From: an uncultured Phascolarctobacterium sp.
Lineage (GTDB): Bacteria; Bacillota; Negativicutes; Acidaminococcales; Acidaminococcaceae
Direction: 5' to 3'
Assembly (NCBI RefSeq): GCF_900770955.1
Contig: NZ_CAAGLX010000013.1
Span: 1-64,000 of the forward strand
Length of the DNA stretch: 64,000 nucleotides
Shown here: one piece after another, positions 33,338 through 41,943 of the stretch
Numbering within the stretch: position 1 is the first letter of the stretch
Layout: each line of letters starts with the position of its first letter
Position numbers and translations under genes: made by a program
The notes under the pieces: generated by a model
Database searches by the model: none
Seen by the model: the letters and a program-made list of their open reading frames with translations, nothing else
What the model was told of the DNA's origin: nothing

Positions 33338-34795
33338 TTATTTTGTGTGCTTGTCTTCAGCAACCTGCTTGTTGGGTGCTGCTGCTGCGTATTTTGTTAA
33401 GGCAACCTTGGTGATATGGAAGTCACCTACGGCAGCGGGACCATCGATACAGCCGTTGCAGCAGGCCATGCCCTCAATATAGCTGCAGTCGAGCTTGCCT
33501 TCGGCAGCAGCCTTGACCGTGGCGCGGCATTTGTCCAGTCCGGAGCAGTATTGCGCGTTATGCACTTCACCGCCCATAGCGGCAACGGTATCCTGCACGG
33601 CAGCGCTTACGCCGGCCGTCAGCGGGAAACTCAGGCCGAGCTTGGAGGCATCACGTTCATAAGCAGTATCACCGCTCATTTCCGCAAATTTGATATCCTT
33701 GCCCTCCAGCATGCACATAATCTCTTCAAAGGTCAGCACATAGTTGATGGTTTCGCGGTGCTCGCGTGCTTCCACCTTTTTGGCGATGCAGGGACCGATG
33801 AACACTGTAACGGCATAGGGATATTTTTGCTTGATTAATTCGGCACAGCTAAGCATGGGCGAGGGGGCGTCGGAAATCTTGTCCGCAGCCTCCGGTACCT
33901 GTGTTTTAATCAGCTTGACAAAGGCAGGACAGCAGGAGCTGGTCATAAAGCCCTGCTTGGCAGGAACCTTCTCTAAATATTCCTCTGCTTCCTTAACGCT
34001 GGTGATATCGGCGCCGATGCCAACCTCTACAACCTCGGCGAAGCCTGCTTTTTTGAGGGCTTCGTTAATTTGTGCCATGGTAACTTTCAGACCGTATTGT
34101 CCTACGACAGATGGTGCCACAAGGGCGATAACCTGCTTGCCCTGCTGGATTTCGCGGATAACGCGGATAATATTGCTGCGCTCGTCAATGGCACCGAAGG
34201 GGCAGGCATTGCGGCAGGCACCGCAGGAAACACACTTTTCGTGGTCAATGACAGCCTTGCGGTTGTCACCGATACTGATGGCACCGATGGCGCATGCACG
34301 CACGCAGGGACGATGGATTTCGATAATCGCACCGTAGGGGCACATCTGCTTGCAGCGTCCGCATTCGATACATTTTGTTTTATCGATAAAGGCGCGGTCT
34401 TGAATAATGCTGATAGCCTTTTTCGGGCAGTTGTTCATGCATTTGTGGGTGATGCAGTGACGGCACATATCGGTAACGTAATAAGCATCAATCGGGCATT
34501 GGTCGCAGGCTGCGGGGAGCACGTCGATAATCGGCAAATCGGTGCGCTCAGGCTCGTTCAGCGTCAGCTTGGTAGCTTCAATAATATTGCTGGAGCATTC
34601 CTGGCCCAGCGCCATATCAATACGGTTTTTCAGTACGGCTCTTTCTTTATAAACACAGCAGCGGTAGCGCGGTGTATCCTCGCGTACCTCCTGCAGAATA
34701 TCGTAGACGTGTTCAGGCAACTCGTTATTCCAGGTGTAGCGGGATAAATGCTCCAGCACCATGCGGCGCAGCTGCGCAACAGCGGTTAATTCCAT
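33338..34795 (-). CDS. monomeric [FeFe] hydrogenase (ferredoxin-domain N-terminus plus H-cluster domain)
   Basis: 485 aa. The N-terminal third carries several four-cysteine ferredoxin motifs (CRHCITHKCMNNCP, CIECGRCKQMCP, CVSCGACRNACP). The H-cluster domain has all three motifs: TSSCCPAFV, GPCIAKKVE and EGMACCNGCIDG. It should interconvert protons and H2 with ferredoxin, disposing of electrons in fermentation; a sensory role is possible for some monomeric groups. The maturases HydE/F/G are not in the window. Three copies of a CAGATATAACTG-type site lie upstream. The start at 34795 has GGAGG just before it. Confidence 0.92.
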   Translation of the reverse strand: MELTAVAQLRRMVLEHLSRYTWNNELPEHVYDILQEVREDTPRYRCCVYKERAVLKNRIDMALGQECSSNIIEATKLTLNEPERTDLPIIDVLPAACDQCPIDAYYVTDMCRHCITHKCMNNCPKKAISIIQDRAFIDKTKCIECGRCKQMCPYGAIIEIHRPCVRACAIGAISIGDNRKAVIDHEKCVSCGACRNACPFGAIDERSNIIRVIREIQQGKQVIALVAPSVVGQYGLKVTMAQINEALKKAGFAEVVEVGIGADITSVKEAEEYLEKVPAKQGFMTSSCCPAFVKLIKTQVPEAADKISDAPSPMLSCAELIKQKYPYAVTVFIGPCIAKKVEAREHRETINYVLTFEEIMCMLEGKDIKFAEMSGDTAYERDASKLGLSFPLTAGVSAAVQDTVAAMGGEVHNAQYCSGLDKCRATVKAAAEGKLDCSYIEGMACCNGCIDGPAAVGDFHITKVALTKYAAAAPNKQVAEDKHTK

Positions 34796-34950
34796 AAGGG
34801 TTCCTCCTTGGCAATTAGTTATATTGCGGTTTGTATTGCATACTCTATACTGTACAATTCTTTACAGAACGCAAAAATCCTGCTGCTGCCGTGAGATAAA
34901 TCATGGGGAAGAGGGAAGTGCGTATTTCGGATGATCTGAGTAAAGAATAT

Positions 34951-35052
34951 ACCAGATATAACTGAAGCTTTTTCGGAATCAGACATTTTATCAGATATAA
35001 CTGAAACTCTTTGCGATTTTAGATTTTTATCAGTTATATCTGATAAAAATCT
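34951..35052. promoter_or_regulatory. three operator-like sites between the hydrogenase and glutamine synthetase genes
   Basis: The 14-bp element TCAGATATAACTGA occurs at 34992-35005 (nearest neighbour at 34952-34965 with one change) and inverted at 35030-35043. The third copy lies in a perfect 13-bp inverted repeat (35021-35033 with 35040-35052, loop TTATAT). The sites sit between the two divergent genes, so a shared regulator is likely. I do not recognise the binding protein. Confidence 0.6.
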
Positions 35053-35125
35053 GCTGTTGTAGTTGAAAATAAGCATACTTTTATAAGGATACACAGAAAA
35101 AATTAAAATTTTTTCTTTTACCCCC

Positions 35126-35154
35126 TTTACAAATTGAAAGCCTAGTATTATAAT
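35126..35154 (+). promoter_or_regulatory. promoter of the glutamine synthetase gene
   Basis: TTTACA (35126-35131) and TATAAT (35149-35154) are 17 bp apart, leaving a leader of about 265 nt. Confidence 0.65.
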
Positions 35155-35162
35155 AAGCGCAT

Positions 35163-35220
35163 AAAGCAACAACGTGGTTGTTGGATTGCAAAATCCAAAC
35201 TTCGTAGTTGCTTTTTCTTT
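35163..35220 (+). promoter_or_regulatory. leader hairpin 1 with T-run (attenuator-like)
   Basis: AAAGCAAC (35163-35170) pairs with GTTGCTTT (35207-35214), enclosing a second stem TTGGATT/AATCCAA and followed by TTTTCTTTT. It lies at the 5' end of the glutamine synthetase transcript. Confidence 0.65.
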
Positions 35221-35269
35221 TATATCATCGGTGAGCAGATTAAAGCTCTTGCCCATGATAAGTGCAACG

Positions 35270-35312
35270 AAGCACCGCAGCAGCGCCTGGCGCCGCTGAC
35301 GGTGCTTTCTTA
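35270..35312 (+). promoter_or_regulatory. leader hairpin 2 (attenuator-like)
   Basis: AAGCACCG (35270-35277) pairs with CGGTGCTT (35300-35307) around an inner GC-rich stem (AGCG...CGCT), followed by TCTTATTT. Two hairpins in series upstream of a nitrogen gene suggest antitermination or a riboswitch-like control. Confidence 0.55.
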
Positions 35313-35428
35313 TTTACAGAGTAAGAGAGAAGAAAATCTGTAAAGCACAAAGAACTGTAATTCAAATGAGGGGCTTACACTTCGTAAACCCAAGGAAATT
35401 CTCAGAGAGAAATTAGGGAGGTTTTACA

Positions 35429-37516
35429 ATGAATGATGTACCGAAACTGTTTGGCAGCTTAGTTTTTAACGAAAGCGTTATGAAGGACCGTCTGCCGACT
35501 GCAACCTATAAGGCCTACAAGGCAGCAGTGCTGGCAGGTACTCCGCTGAATCTGGAAATAGCTAATATCATTGCCAATGCTATGAAGGACTGGGCTTTGG
35601 AGCATGGCTGTACTCATTTCACCCACTGGTTCCAGCCGATGACCGGCATCACCGCTGAAAAGCATGAAAGCTTTATTTCTCCTACTGCCGAAGGCCGTGT
35701 TATCATGGACTTCTCCGGCAAAGAGCTGATTCAGGGCGAACCTGATGCTTCCAGCTTCCCGTCCGGCGGCCTGCGTGCAACCTTTGAAGCCCGCGGCTAT
35801 ACAGCATGGGACCCGACCTCCTATGCATTTATCAAAGATAACTGCCTGTGCATTCCTACAGCCTTCTGCTCCTACACCGGCGAAGTGCTGGATAAAAAGA
35901 CTCCGCTGCTGCGTTCCATGAATGCAGCCAGTAAGGCAGCCTGCAAGCTGCTGAAGCTGTTCGGCATTGATACTATCCGTGTCAACAGCACTGTTGGTCC
36001 GGAACAGGAATATTTCCTCGTAGATAAAAAAATGTGGGAAAAACGTAAAGACCTGGTTTACACCGGACGTACTCTGTTCGGTGCGAAATCTCCGCGTGGT
36101 CAGGAGCTGGATGACCACTACTTCGGCATTATCAAGCAAAGAGTTCTTTCCTTCATGAAGGATTTGGATGATGAGCTGTGGAAGCTGGGCGTACTTGCCA
36201 AGACCGAGCATAACGAAGTTGCTCCTGCACAGCACGAGCTGGCACCGATTTTCACCACTACCAACGTAGCCTCTGACCATAACCAGCTGATGATGGAGTT
36301 CATGAAACGTGTAGCTCTGCGTCATGGTCTTGTTTGCCTGCTGCATGAAAAACCCTTCGACGGCGTAAACGGCAGCGGCAAGCATAACAACTGGTCCTTG
36401 TCTACGGAAGAAGGCCTGAACCTGTTGGATCCCGGCAAGGAGCCTTATAAAAATATCCGCTTCCTGACCTTCCTGGCAGCAATTATCAAGGCTGTTGATG
36501 AATATCAGGATCTGCTGCGTGTATCTGTTGCCAGCGCCGGCAATGATCATCGTCTGGGCGCCAACGAAGCTCCTCCGGCTATCGTTTCCATGTTCCTCGG
36601 TACCGAGCTGACGGCAGTACTTGAAGCTATTGCTGCTGATAAGGTTTACAACGGTAATCCGGAAAGCTACATCAAGGTCAGCGACGATACCATTCCTGCC
36701 CTGGTTAAGGATAACACCGACAGAAACAGAACCTCTCCCTTCGCCTTCACCGGCAATAAATTTGAATTCCGTATGCTGGGCAGCATGTTCTCTATCGCCG
36801 GTCCTAACATCGTCCTGAATACCATCGTTGCCGAAGAGCTGGATCAATTTGCCGATAAGCTGGCAGATGCTCCTGATCTGGAAGCAGCAGTATATGATCT
36901 TGTTAAAGAAACCTACAAGGCTCATAAACGTATCGTCTTCAATGGCAACGGTTATACCGATGCATGGGTTGAGGAAGCTGCCAAACGTGGCCTGCTGAAC
37001 CTCAAATCTACTCCGGAGGCTCTGCCGTATCTGGGACATGCCAAGAACATCGAGCTCTTCGAAAAGCATAACATCTTCACTAAAGCCGAGGTTGAATCCC
37101 GTGTAGAAATTCTGTTGGAGAACTACAGCACCACGATTTCTATCGAAGCAGCAACCATGCTGGATATGTTCCATAAGGATATCCTCCCGGCAGTTACCGC
37201 TTATACCGGAGATCTGACCAAAGCAGTACTGGATAAAAAGGCTGCCGGTATCAGTGCAGGTTTTGAAGGCGCACTTGCTGATAAGCTGAGCAAGCTGGGC
37301 AGCGAAATGTATGCATCCTCCCTGAAGCTGGAAGAAGGCTTGAAGGAAGCAGCTGAAATCGGCGACAGCGAAAAGCAGGCTCTGTACTATCACGATACCG
37401 TTCTTGAAGAAATGGGCGAGCTGAGAAGTGCGGTTGATGCTGCCGAAGCTCTGACCGGTGGTAAATATCTCGACTATCCGACCTATGGGGAGCTGCTCTT
37501 CGGCGTTAATGAGTAA
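35429..37516 (+). CDS. glnN: glutamine synthetase type III
   Basis: 695 aa, the ~700-residue length of GSIII rather than the ~450 of GSI. GSIII motifs are visible: GGLRATFEARGYTAWDP near the N-terminus, VGPEQEYFLVD with the metal-ligand glutamates, KTEHNEVAPAQHE, NGSGKHNNWS, and NRTSPFAFTGNKFEFR. It makes glutamine from glutamate, ammonia and ATP in the cytoplasm. GGGAGG precedes the start. It is followed by an ammonium transporter-PII fusion, so uptake, assimilation and sensing are grouped. Confidence 0.96.
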   Translation: MNDVPKLFGSLVFNESVMKDRLPTATYKAYKAAVLAGTPLNLEIANIIANAMKDWALEHGCTHFTHWFQPMTGITAEKHESFISPTAEGRVIMDFSGKELIQGEPDASSFPSGGLRATFEARGYTAWDPTSYAFIKDNCLCIPTAFCSYTGEVLDKKTPLLRSMNAASKAACKLLKLFGIDTIRVNSTVGPEQEYFLVDKKMWEKRKDLVYTGRTLFGAKSPRGQELDDHYFGIIKQRVLSFMKDLDDELWKLGVLAKTEHNEVAPAQHELAPIFTTTNVASDHNQLMMEFMKRVALRHGLVCLLHEKPFDGVNGSGKHNNWSLSTEEGLNLLDPGKEPYKNIRFLTFLAAIIKAVDEYQDLLRVSVASAGNDHRLGANEAPPAIVSMFLGTELTAVLEAIAADKVYNGNPESYIKVSDDTIPALVKDNTDRNRTSPFAFTGNKFEFRMLGSMFSIAGPNIVLNTIVAEELDQFADKLADAPDLEAAVYDLVKETYKAHKRIVFNGNGYTDAWVEEAAKRGLLNLKSTPEALPYLGHAKNIELFEKHNIFTKAEVESRVEILLENYSTTISIEAATMLDMFHKDILPAVTAYTGDLTKAVLDKKAAGISAGFEGALADKLSKLGSEMYASSLKLEEGLKEAAEIGDSEKQALYYHDTVLEEMGELRSAVDAAEALTGGKYLDYPTYGELLFGVNE

Positions 37517-37631
37517 GCCAAACGATAAAGCACCATCTGCGTCAGCAAATCTACTGCCTTCTCGACAGCCTTGAGTAGGGTGTGTTGATAAAATATAAAA
37601 TAAGATATAAACAATAAAATTCATACACAAT

Positions 37632-37670
37632 GGGGTGTATCCGAAAAATCGGGTACGCCCCTCTTTCTTT
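37632..37670 (+). terminator. terminator or leader hairpin between glnN and amt
   Basis: A 13-bp stem with G-U pairs (37632-37644 with 37649-37661) is followed by TCTTTCTTT. It would end glnN or attenuate read-through to amt. Confidence 0.7.
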
Positions 37671-37738
37671 AGCTAATGCCATATGAGCGCTGCTCAATGA
37701 CGCGTTAAAAATATATATAATTTGAGGGGTGTTTACAA

Positions 37739-39415
37739 ATGGACAAATATGTATCTGCCGATACTATATGGGTGCTGATAGGTGCCTTCCTGGTATTCTC
37801 TATGCAGCCAGGCTTCGCAATGGTGGAGACAGGCTTTACCAGAGCTAAAAATGCCGGCAACATCGTCATGAAAAACGTCATGGATATGTGCCTCGGCTCC
37901 ATTGTTTTCTGGGTTCTGGGCTTTGGCCTGATGTTTGGTACCGATATTGGCGGCTTTATCGGCGCGCCGGATTTCTTCGTTAAGGGCGATTACGGTGCCA
38001 GCTATCCAAGCACAGCCTACTTTATCTTCCAAACCATGTTCTGTGCTACCGCAGCCACCATTGTTTCCGGTGCTATGGCAGAACGTACCAACTTCCTGGT
38101 ATATTGCATTTACAGCGTATTAATCAGTGCTATTATCTACCCAATCAGCGGTCACTGGATTTGGGGCGGCGGCTGGCTCGCACAGATGGGCTTCCATGAT
38201 TTCGCCGGTTCTACTGCCGTACATATGGTAGGCGGCGTTGCTTCTCTTGTAGGTGCCAAGATGATTGGCGCACGTATCGGCAAATACAATGCCGACGGTA
38301 CGGTAAACGCTATTCCCGGTCACAGCATTCCGCTGGGTGCTTTGGGTGTTTTCCTCCTTTGGTTCGGTTGGTTCGGCTTCAACGGTGCTTCTACCGTCTG
38401 CGCTACCGGTGATGACGTCTTGGTTTCCATGGGTGCCATCTTCATTACCACTAACATGGCTGCAGCAGCTGCTGCTACCGCAACTATGATTTATACCTGG
38501 ATTCGTTATGGCAAGCCTGATGTTTCCATGACACTGAACGGCGTACTTGCAGGTCTGGTAGCAATTACCGCAGGCTGCGATATGGTAAGCCCGGCCGGTG
38601 CTTTAATCATCGGCCTGATTGCCGGTGTGCTGGTAGTCGTTGCAGTTGAATTCTTCGACCAGAAGCTGAAGATTGATGATCCTGTCGGTGCAATTTCCGT
38701 ACACGGTGTCTGCGGTGCCTTCGGTACTCTGGCAACCGGTCTGTTCGCGCTTGACGGCGGTCTCTTCTACGGCGGCGGTACTGATTTTCTGGTAAAACAA
38801 ATCATCGGCGTTGTTACTGTAGCAATCTATGTTGCGGTTACTATGACGATTATCTTTAAAATTCTGGATAAGCTCTTCGGTCTGCGTGTTAAGGAATCTG
38901 AAGAAATCAAGGGCCTGGATATGGAAGAGCATGGCCTGCTCAGCAGCTATGCCGACTTTATGCCAACTCCGTTGGAGGCACAGACCTCTGTTACTACTAC
39001 TTATGTTACTCCGGTCAAGGAAACTGCAGCTAAGCCTGCAGGCGCAGTCAAGATGAGCAAGGTTGTTATTATCACCTCGCAAAATCGTTTCGAAGCATTG
39101 AAGAATGCTTTGGATAAGCTGGGAATTACCGGCATGACTGTTACCAAGGTTTTGGGCTACGGCATCCAGAAGGGCTCTACGGAAATGTATCGTGGTGCTG
39201 AGGTTGCTGCTCACCTGCTGCCGAAGGTAAAGGTTGAAATGATTGTTTCCGCAATTCCTGTGGCAGCAGTAGTCAATGTTGCTAAGCAGGTTCTGTATAC
39301 CGGCAAATACGGCGATGGCAAAATCTTCATCTATGATGTTGAGGATGTTGTTAAGATCCGTACCGGTGAAACAGGCTATGATGCTCTGCAGGATTATCCT
39401 ATTGAGGAAAAATAA
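37739..39415 (+). CDS. amt: ammonium transporter Amt fused to a C-terminal PII (GlnK) domain
   Basis: 558 aa. The first ~410 residues are an Amt/AmtB channel with 11 predicted helices: ETGFTRAKNAGNI, GHWIWGGGWLAQMGFHDFAGS, then VHMVGG, the twin-His region and VHGVCGAFGTLATGLF. After a linker the last ~115 residues are PII-like: SKVVIITSQNRFEALKNAL, GMTVTKVLGYGIQKG, and a T-loop EMYRGAE that keeps the tyrosine modified in other PII proteins, then the VNVAKQVLYTGKYGDGKIFI block. Normally GlnK is separate and plugs AmtB. Here a tethered sensor could gate the channel in response to ATP/ADP/2-oxoglutarate. GAGGGG lies upstream of the ATG. Confidence 0.94.
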   Translation: MDKYVSADTIWVLIGAFLVFSMQPGFAMVETGFTRAKNAGNIVMKNVMDMCLGSIVFWVLGFGLMFGTDIGGFIGAPDFFVKGDYGASYPSTAYFIFQTMFCATAATIVSGAMAERTNFLVYCIYSVLISAIIYPISGHWIWGGGWLAQMGFHDFAGSTAVHMVGGVASLVGAKMIGARIGKYNADGTVNAIPGHSIPLGALGVFLLWFGWFGFNGASTVCATGDDVLVSMGAIFITTNMAAAAAATATMIYTWIRYGKPDVSMTLNGVLAGLVAITAGCDMVSPAGALIIGLIAGVLVVVAVEFFDQKLKIDDPVGAISVHGVCGAFGTLATGLFALDGGLFYGGGTDFLVKQIIGVVTVAIYVAVTMTIIFKILDKLFGLRVKESEEIKGLDMEEHGLLSSYADFMPTPLEAQTSVTTTYVTPVKETAAKPAGAVKMSKVVIITSQNRFEALKNALDKLGITGMTVTKVLGYGIQKGSTEMYRGAEVAAHLLPKVKVEMIVSAIPVAAVVNVAKQVLYTGKYGDGKIFIYDVEDVVKIRTGETGYDALQDYPIEEK

Positions 39416-39450
39416 TTTGCTTCTCCCTAATCAAACTCCCTAATAAAACA

Positions 39451-39496
39451 GGAAAGCGCTCGGTGTCTTGCGCAATGCAGGCTAAGAGCGCTTTTC
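39451..39496 (+). terminator. terminator of the Amt-PII gene
   Basis: A ~10-bp stem (GGAAAGCGCT with AGCGCTTTTC, 39451-39495) with a long loop and T-rich tail. Confidence 0.75.
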
Positions 39497-39611
39497 TGTG
39501 TGCTGGGGGAGATGAGTGTTTTATAATATTATTAAGCCGAAAAACTTGCAAAACTGCACTGCTTAGGCTAAAATAAGATTGAATCGTATTTTAGTCGGAG
39601 GAGGTAGCGTC

Positions 39612-40835
39612 ATGGCATATATTAAACGAGATTTAGAAGAGAAGATTTTAGCTATTACTAAAGAATATAGCTGCATTTTGATAGCAGGACCAAGACAAGT
39701 AGGTAAAACAACTGTCCTGAAAAATTTGATGCAGGAAGATAGGAAATATGTAAGTCTGGATGATTTTGCGGAACGTAAAATAGCCAAGCAGGATCCTGCT
39801 TTTTTCTTACAGATGCATGGACTGCCGATTTTTATAGATGAAGTACAATATGCACCGGAGCTTTTTTCTTATATAAAGCTGGCAATAGATAATGGCGCTG
39901 AGCCGGGTTCTTTTTGGCTGAGCGGTTCGCAGGCATTTAGGATGATGGAACTGGCACAGGAATCTTTGGCAGGAAGGGTGGCAATTTTACATATGCCATC
40001 TTTATCGCAGCATGAAATTTATGGTTCAGGAAAAAATGAACCCTTCGTTTTAGATTTGGAAGCTTTGAAAATAAGAGAAAAGTTGGCTGCAAAGACTGAT
40101 TTAGCAGGAATTTATCAACGCATTTGGCGAGGCTCGATGCCCGGGTTGGTAAGCGGAAAATTTACAGATAGAGATGTGTTTTATTCCAGCTATTTACAGA
40201 CCTATATCGAGCGTGATGTCAGCGAGCTTGCCGAAGGAATTGATAAGCTGCTGTTTTATGATTTTATCAGAGCTGCTGCCTGCCGAGCAGGTCAGATGCT
40301 CAATATACATGATATAGCCGGTGATATTGGTGTTGCTGATGACACTGCCAAGCGTTGGCTACAGGTTTTGGAAAAATCTGAGATAATTTTTTTCCTGCGT
40401 CCATATTCAAATAATTTGTTGAAGCGTACCGTAAAAACGCCGAAAATGTATTTTTTTGATACAGGTCTGGTAGCTTATCTGACAAAATATATTACTGCTG
40501 ATATTTTGGCTAACGGTGCGATGAATGGTGCTATTCTGGAGAATTATGTAGTGTCTGAAATTATGAAGACGTATCATAATGCTGCTAAGGAGTGCCTAAT
40601 CTGGTATTATCGCGATAAGAATAACGATGAAATTGATATGGTTATGGAAGCTAACGGCGAGCTCAATCCTTTGGAAATCAAGCGTTCTGTAAACCCTGGC
40701 AGAGAATTGATACGCGCTTTTGGCGTATTAGATAAAGGTACGCTTCCACGTGGAAAGGGTGCCGTTTTGTGTATGCGTCCAGAGCTTTCCGCAATCGACA
40801 GAGATAATTATATAGTGCCTATCTGGATGATATAG
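39612..40835 (+). CDS. AAA+ ATPase with DUF4143 and PD-(D/E)XK-like C-terminus
   Basis: 407 aa. Walker A GPRQVGKT (residues 26-33), Walker B LPIFIDEVQYAP, WLSGSQAF sensor, and a C-terminal YYRDKNNDEIDMVME followed by LEIKRSV, where D and E-x-K fit the PD-(D/E)XK pattern. The family is widespread and often accessory. GGAGGAGG precedes ATG 39612. It is distinct in sequence from the ATPase at 26629, so not a recent duplicate. It is AT-rich and may be co-transcribed with the HD gene 33 nt downstream. Confidence 0.88.
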   Translation: MAYIKRDLEEKILAITKEYSCILIAGPRQVGKTTVLKNLMQEDRKYVSLDDFAERKIAKQDPAFFLQMHGLPIFIDEVQYAPELFSYIKLAIDNGAEPGSFWLSGSQAFRMMELAQESLAGRVAILHMPSLSQHEIYGSGKNEPFVLDLEALKIREKLAAKTDLAGIYQRIWRGSMPGLVSGKFTDRDVFYSSYLQTYIERDVSELAEGIDKLLFYDFIRAAACRAGQMLNIHDIAGDIGVADDTAKRWLQVLEKSEIIFFLRPYSNNLLKRTVKTPKMYFFDTGLVAYLTKYITADILANGAMNGAILENYVVSEIMKTYHNAAKECLIWYYRDKNNDEIDMVMEANGELNPLEIKRSVNPGRELIRAFGVLDKGTLPRGKGAVLCMRPELSAIDRDNYIVPIWMI

Positions 40836-40868
40836 CAAATGTCGAAATGAATTGGAGCGTGGATTTAC

Positions 40869-41366
40869 ATGAATAAAAACGTTGCTTTATATAACGAGAT
40901 GGTAGATTTTTTTGCAGGAGATGCACGCCGCTGTCAGCATTTTATTAAGGTTGCCAGCCTGGCAAAGCAGCTGGCTGAGAGCGAGGGTGCGGATGCAGAG
41001 CTGACAGAGCTTGTTGAGGCGGCAGGTCTTGTGCATGACTGCGGTATTAAGCCGGGTGAAGCCAAGTACGGCGCCGGTCATTGCACCGGCAAAATTCAGG
41101 AGCAGGAGGGACCAGCGGTAGCACGCGGACTTTTGCAAAAGGTTGGCTATACACCTGAAAAAATTGAACGCATCTGCTATCTTGTCGGTCATCATCATAC
41201 ATATAATATGATTGACGGCCTTGATTATCAGCTGCTTGTGGAAGCCGATTTTATGGTAAACTTTTATGAGGACGGCACGCCGAAGGAGAATATCGCCAAA
41301 GCAGTGGAGCGGATTTTTAAAACCGGAAGCGGAACGAAGCTGGTAAAGATTATGTTCGGACTTTGA
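40869..41366 (+). CDS. HD-domain hydrolase-like protein
   Basis: 165 aa. The HD pattern is visible: HFIKVASLAKQLA, VHDCGIKPGEA (the His-Asp pair) and a later GHHHT. Such proteins are metal-dependent phosphohydrolases, and the small size suits a nucleotidase or cyclic-nucleotide-related enzyme; the substrate is unknown. It is probably in the same transcript as the ATPase upstream and is closed by a terminator. Confidence 0.82.
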   Translation: MNKNVALYNEMVDFFAGDARRCQHFIKVASLAKQLAESEGADAELTELVEAAGLVHDCGIKPGEAKYGAGHCTGKIQEQEGPAVARGLLQKVGYTPEKIERICYLVGHHHTYNMIDGLDYQLLVEADFMVNFYEDGTPKENIAKAVERIFKTGSGTKLVKIMFGL

Positions 41367-41371
41367 TATAC

Positions 41372-41403
41372 AATGCTGTGACTTTTCGGTCACAGCATTT
41401 TTC
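41372..41403 (+). terminator. terminator after the HD gene
   Basis: An 11-bp stem (41372-41382 with 41389-41399) is followed by TTTTTC. Confidence 0.88.
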
Positions 41404-41469
41404 TTGCTATTTTATCTTATGCTTGCTAAAATAATCTAGATTAGGTTATTTTTTTGGGAGGCATAGAAT

Positions 41470-41898
41470 ATGAAGGAAATTTATGATTTAGCAGAGCAGT
41501 ACCATAATGAGGGTAACAACTGCGTAGAATCTGTGGTTAAGGCATGTAACGACGGTCTGCAGCTGGGACTGCCGGATGTGGCAATCCGCATGGTGTCCGG
41601 CATGGGCGGCGGCATCGGCCGCAGCGGCTGCGTGTGCGGTGCGCTGAGCGGTTCCTGCCTGGTTATCAGCTCTATCGTGGGCAGACTGGACCCGTCCGAA
41701 AAGCATCAGACAGAGGTCTATAAATATACGCATGAGTTTCATGAGCGTTTTACGAAGCATTTCGGTACTTCCTGCTGCAGAGCGCTGAACCGCCTGAGCT
41801 TCGGTACACCGGAATACAGAACTAAATGCATTAAAATTACTGCCGAAGCAGCAGACATGGTATCCGATTATCTGCAGGAAAAGGGCTTGGTGAAATAA
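41470..41898 (+). CDS. C_GCAxxG_C_C family protein, putative redox or metal-binding
   Basis: 142 aa. The family cysteine pattern is present: NCVESVVKA near residue 18, RSGCVCGALSG (the C_GCAxxG core), GTSCCRALN and KCIKIT. The family is common in anaerobes and is thought to bind a metal or take part in redox reactions; the reaction is unknown. GGGAGG precedes the start. Asparaginase follows after 45 nt on the same strand. Confidence 0.85.
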   Translation: MKEIYDLAEQYHNEGNNCVESVVKACNDGLQLGLPDVAIRMVSGMGGGIGRSGCVCGALSGSCLVISSIVGRLDPSEKHQTEVYKYTHEFHERFTKHFGTSCCRALNRLSFGTPEYRTKCIKITAEAADMVSDYLQEKGLVK

Positions 41899-41943
41899 TA
41901 CTTAGCTGCGGAGCTTGCAGAAGGAATGAGGGAGGTCAGGCTG

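Noticed and set aside
35459..37630. 723-residue minus-strand frame opposite glnN
   Set aside because: The plus-strand product is clearly GSIII; the antisense frame has no recognisable domain or start signal.
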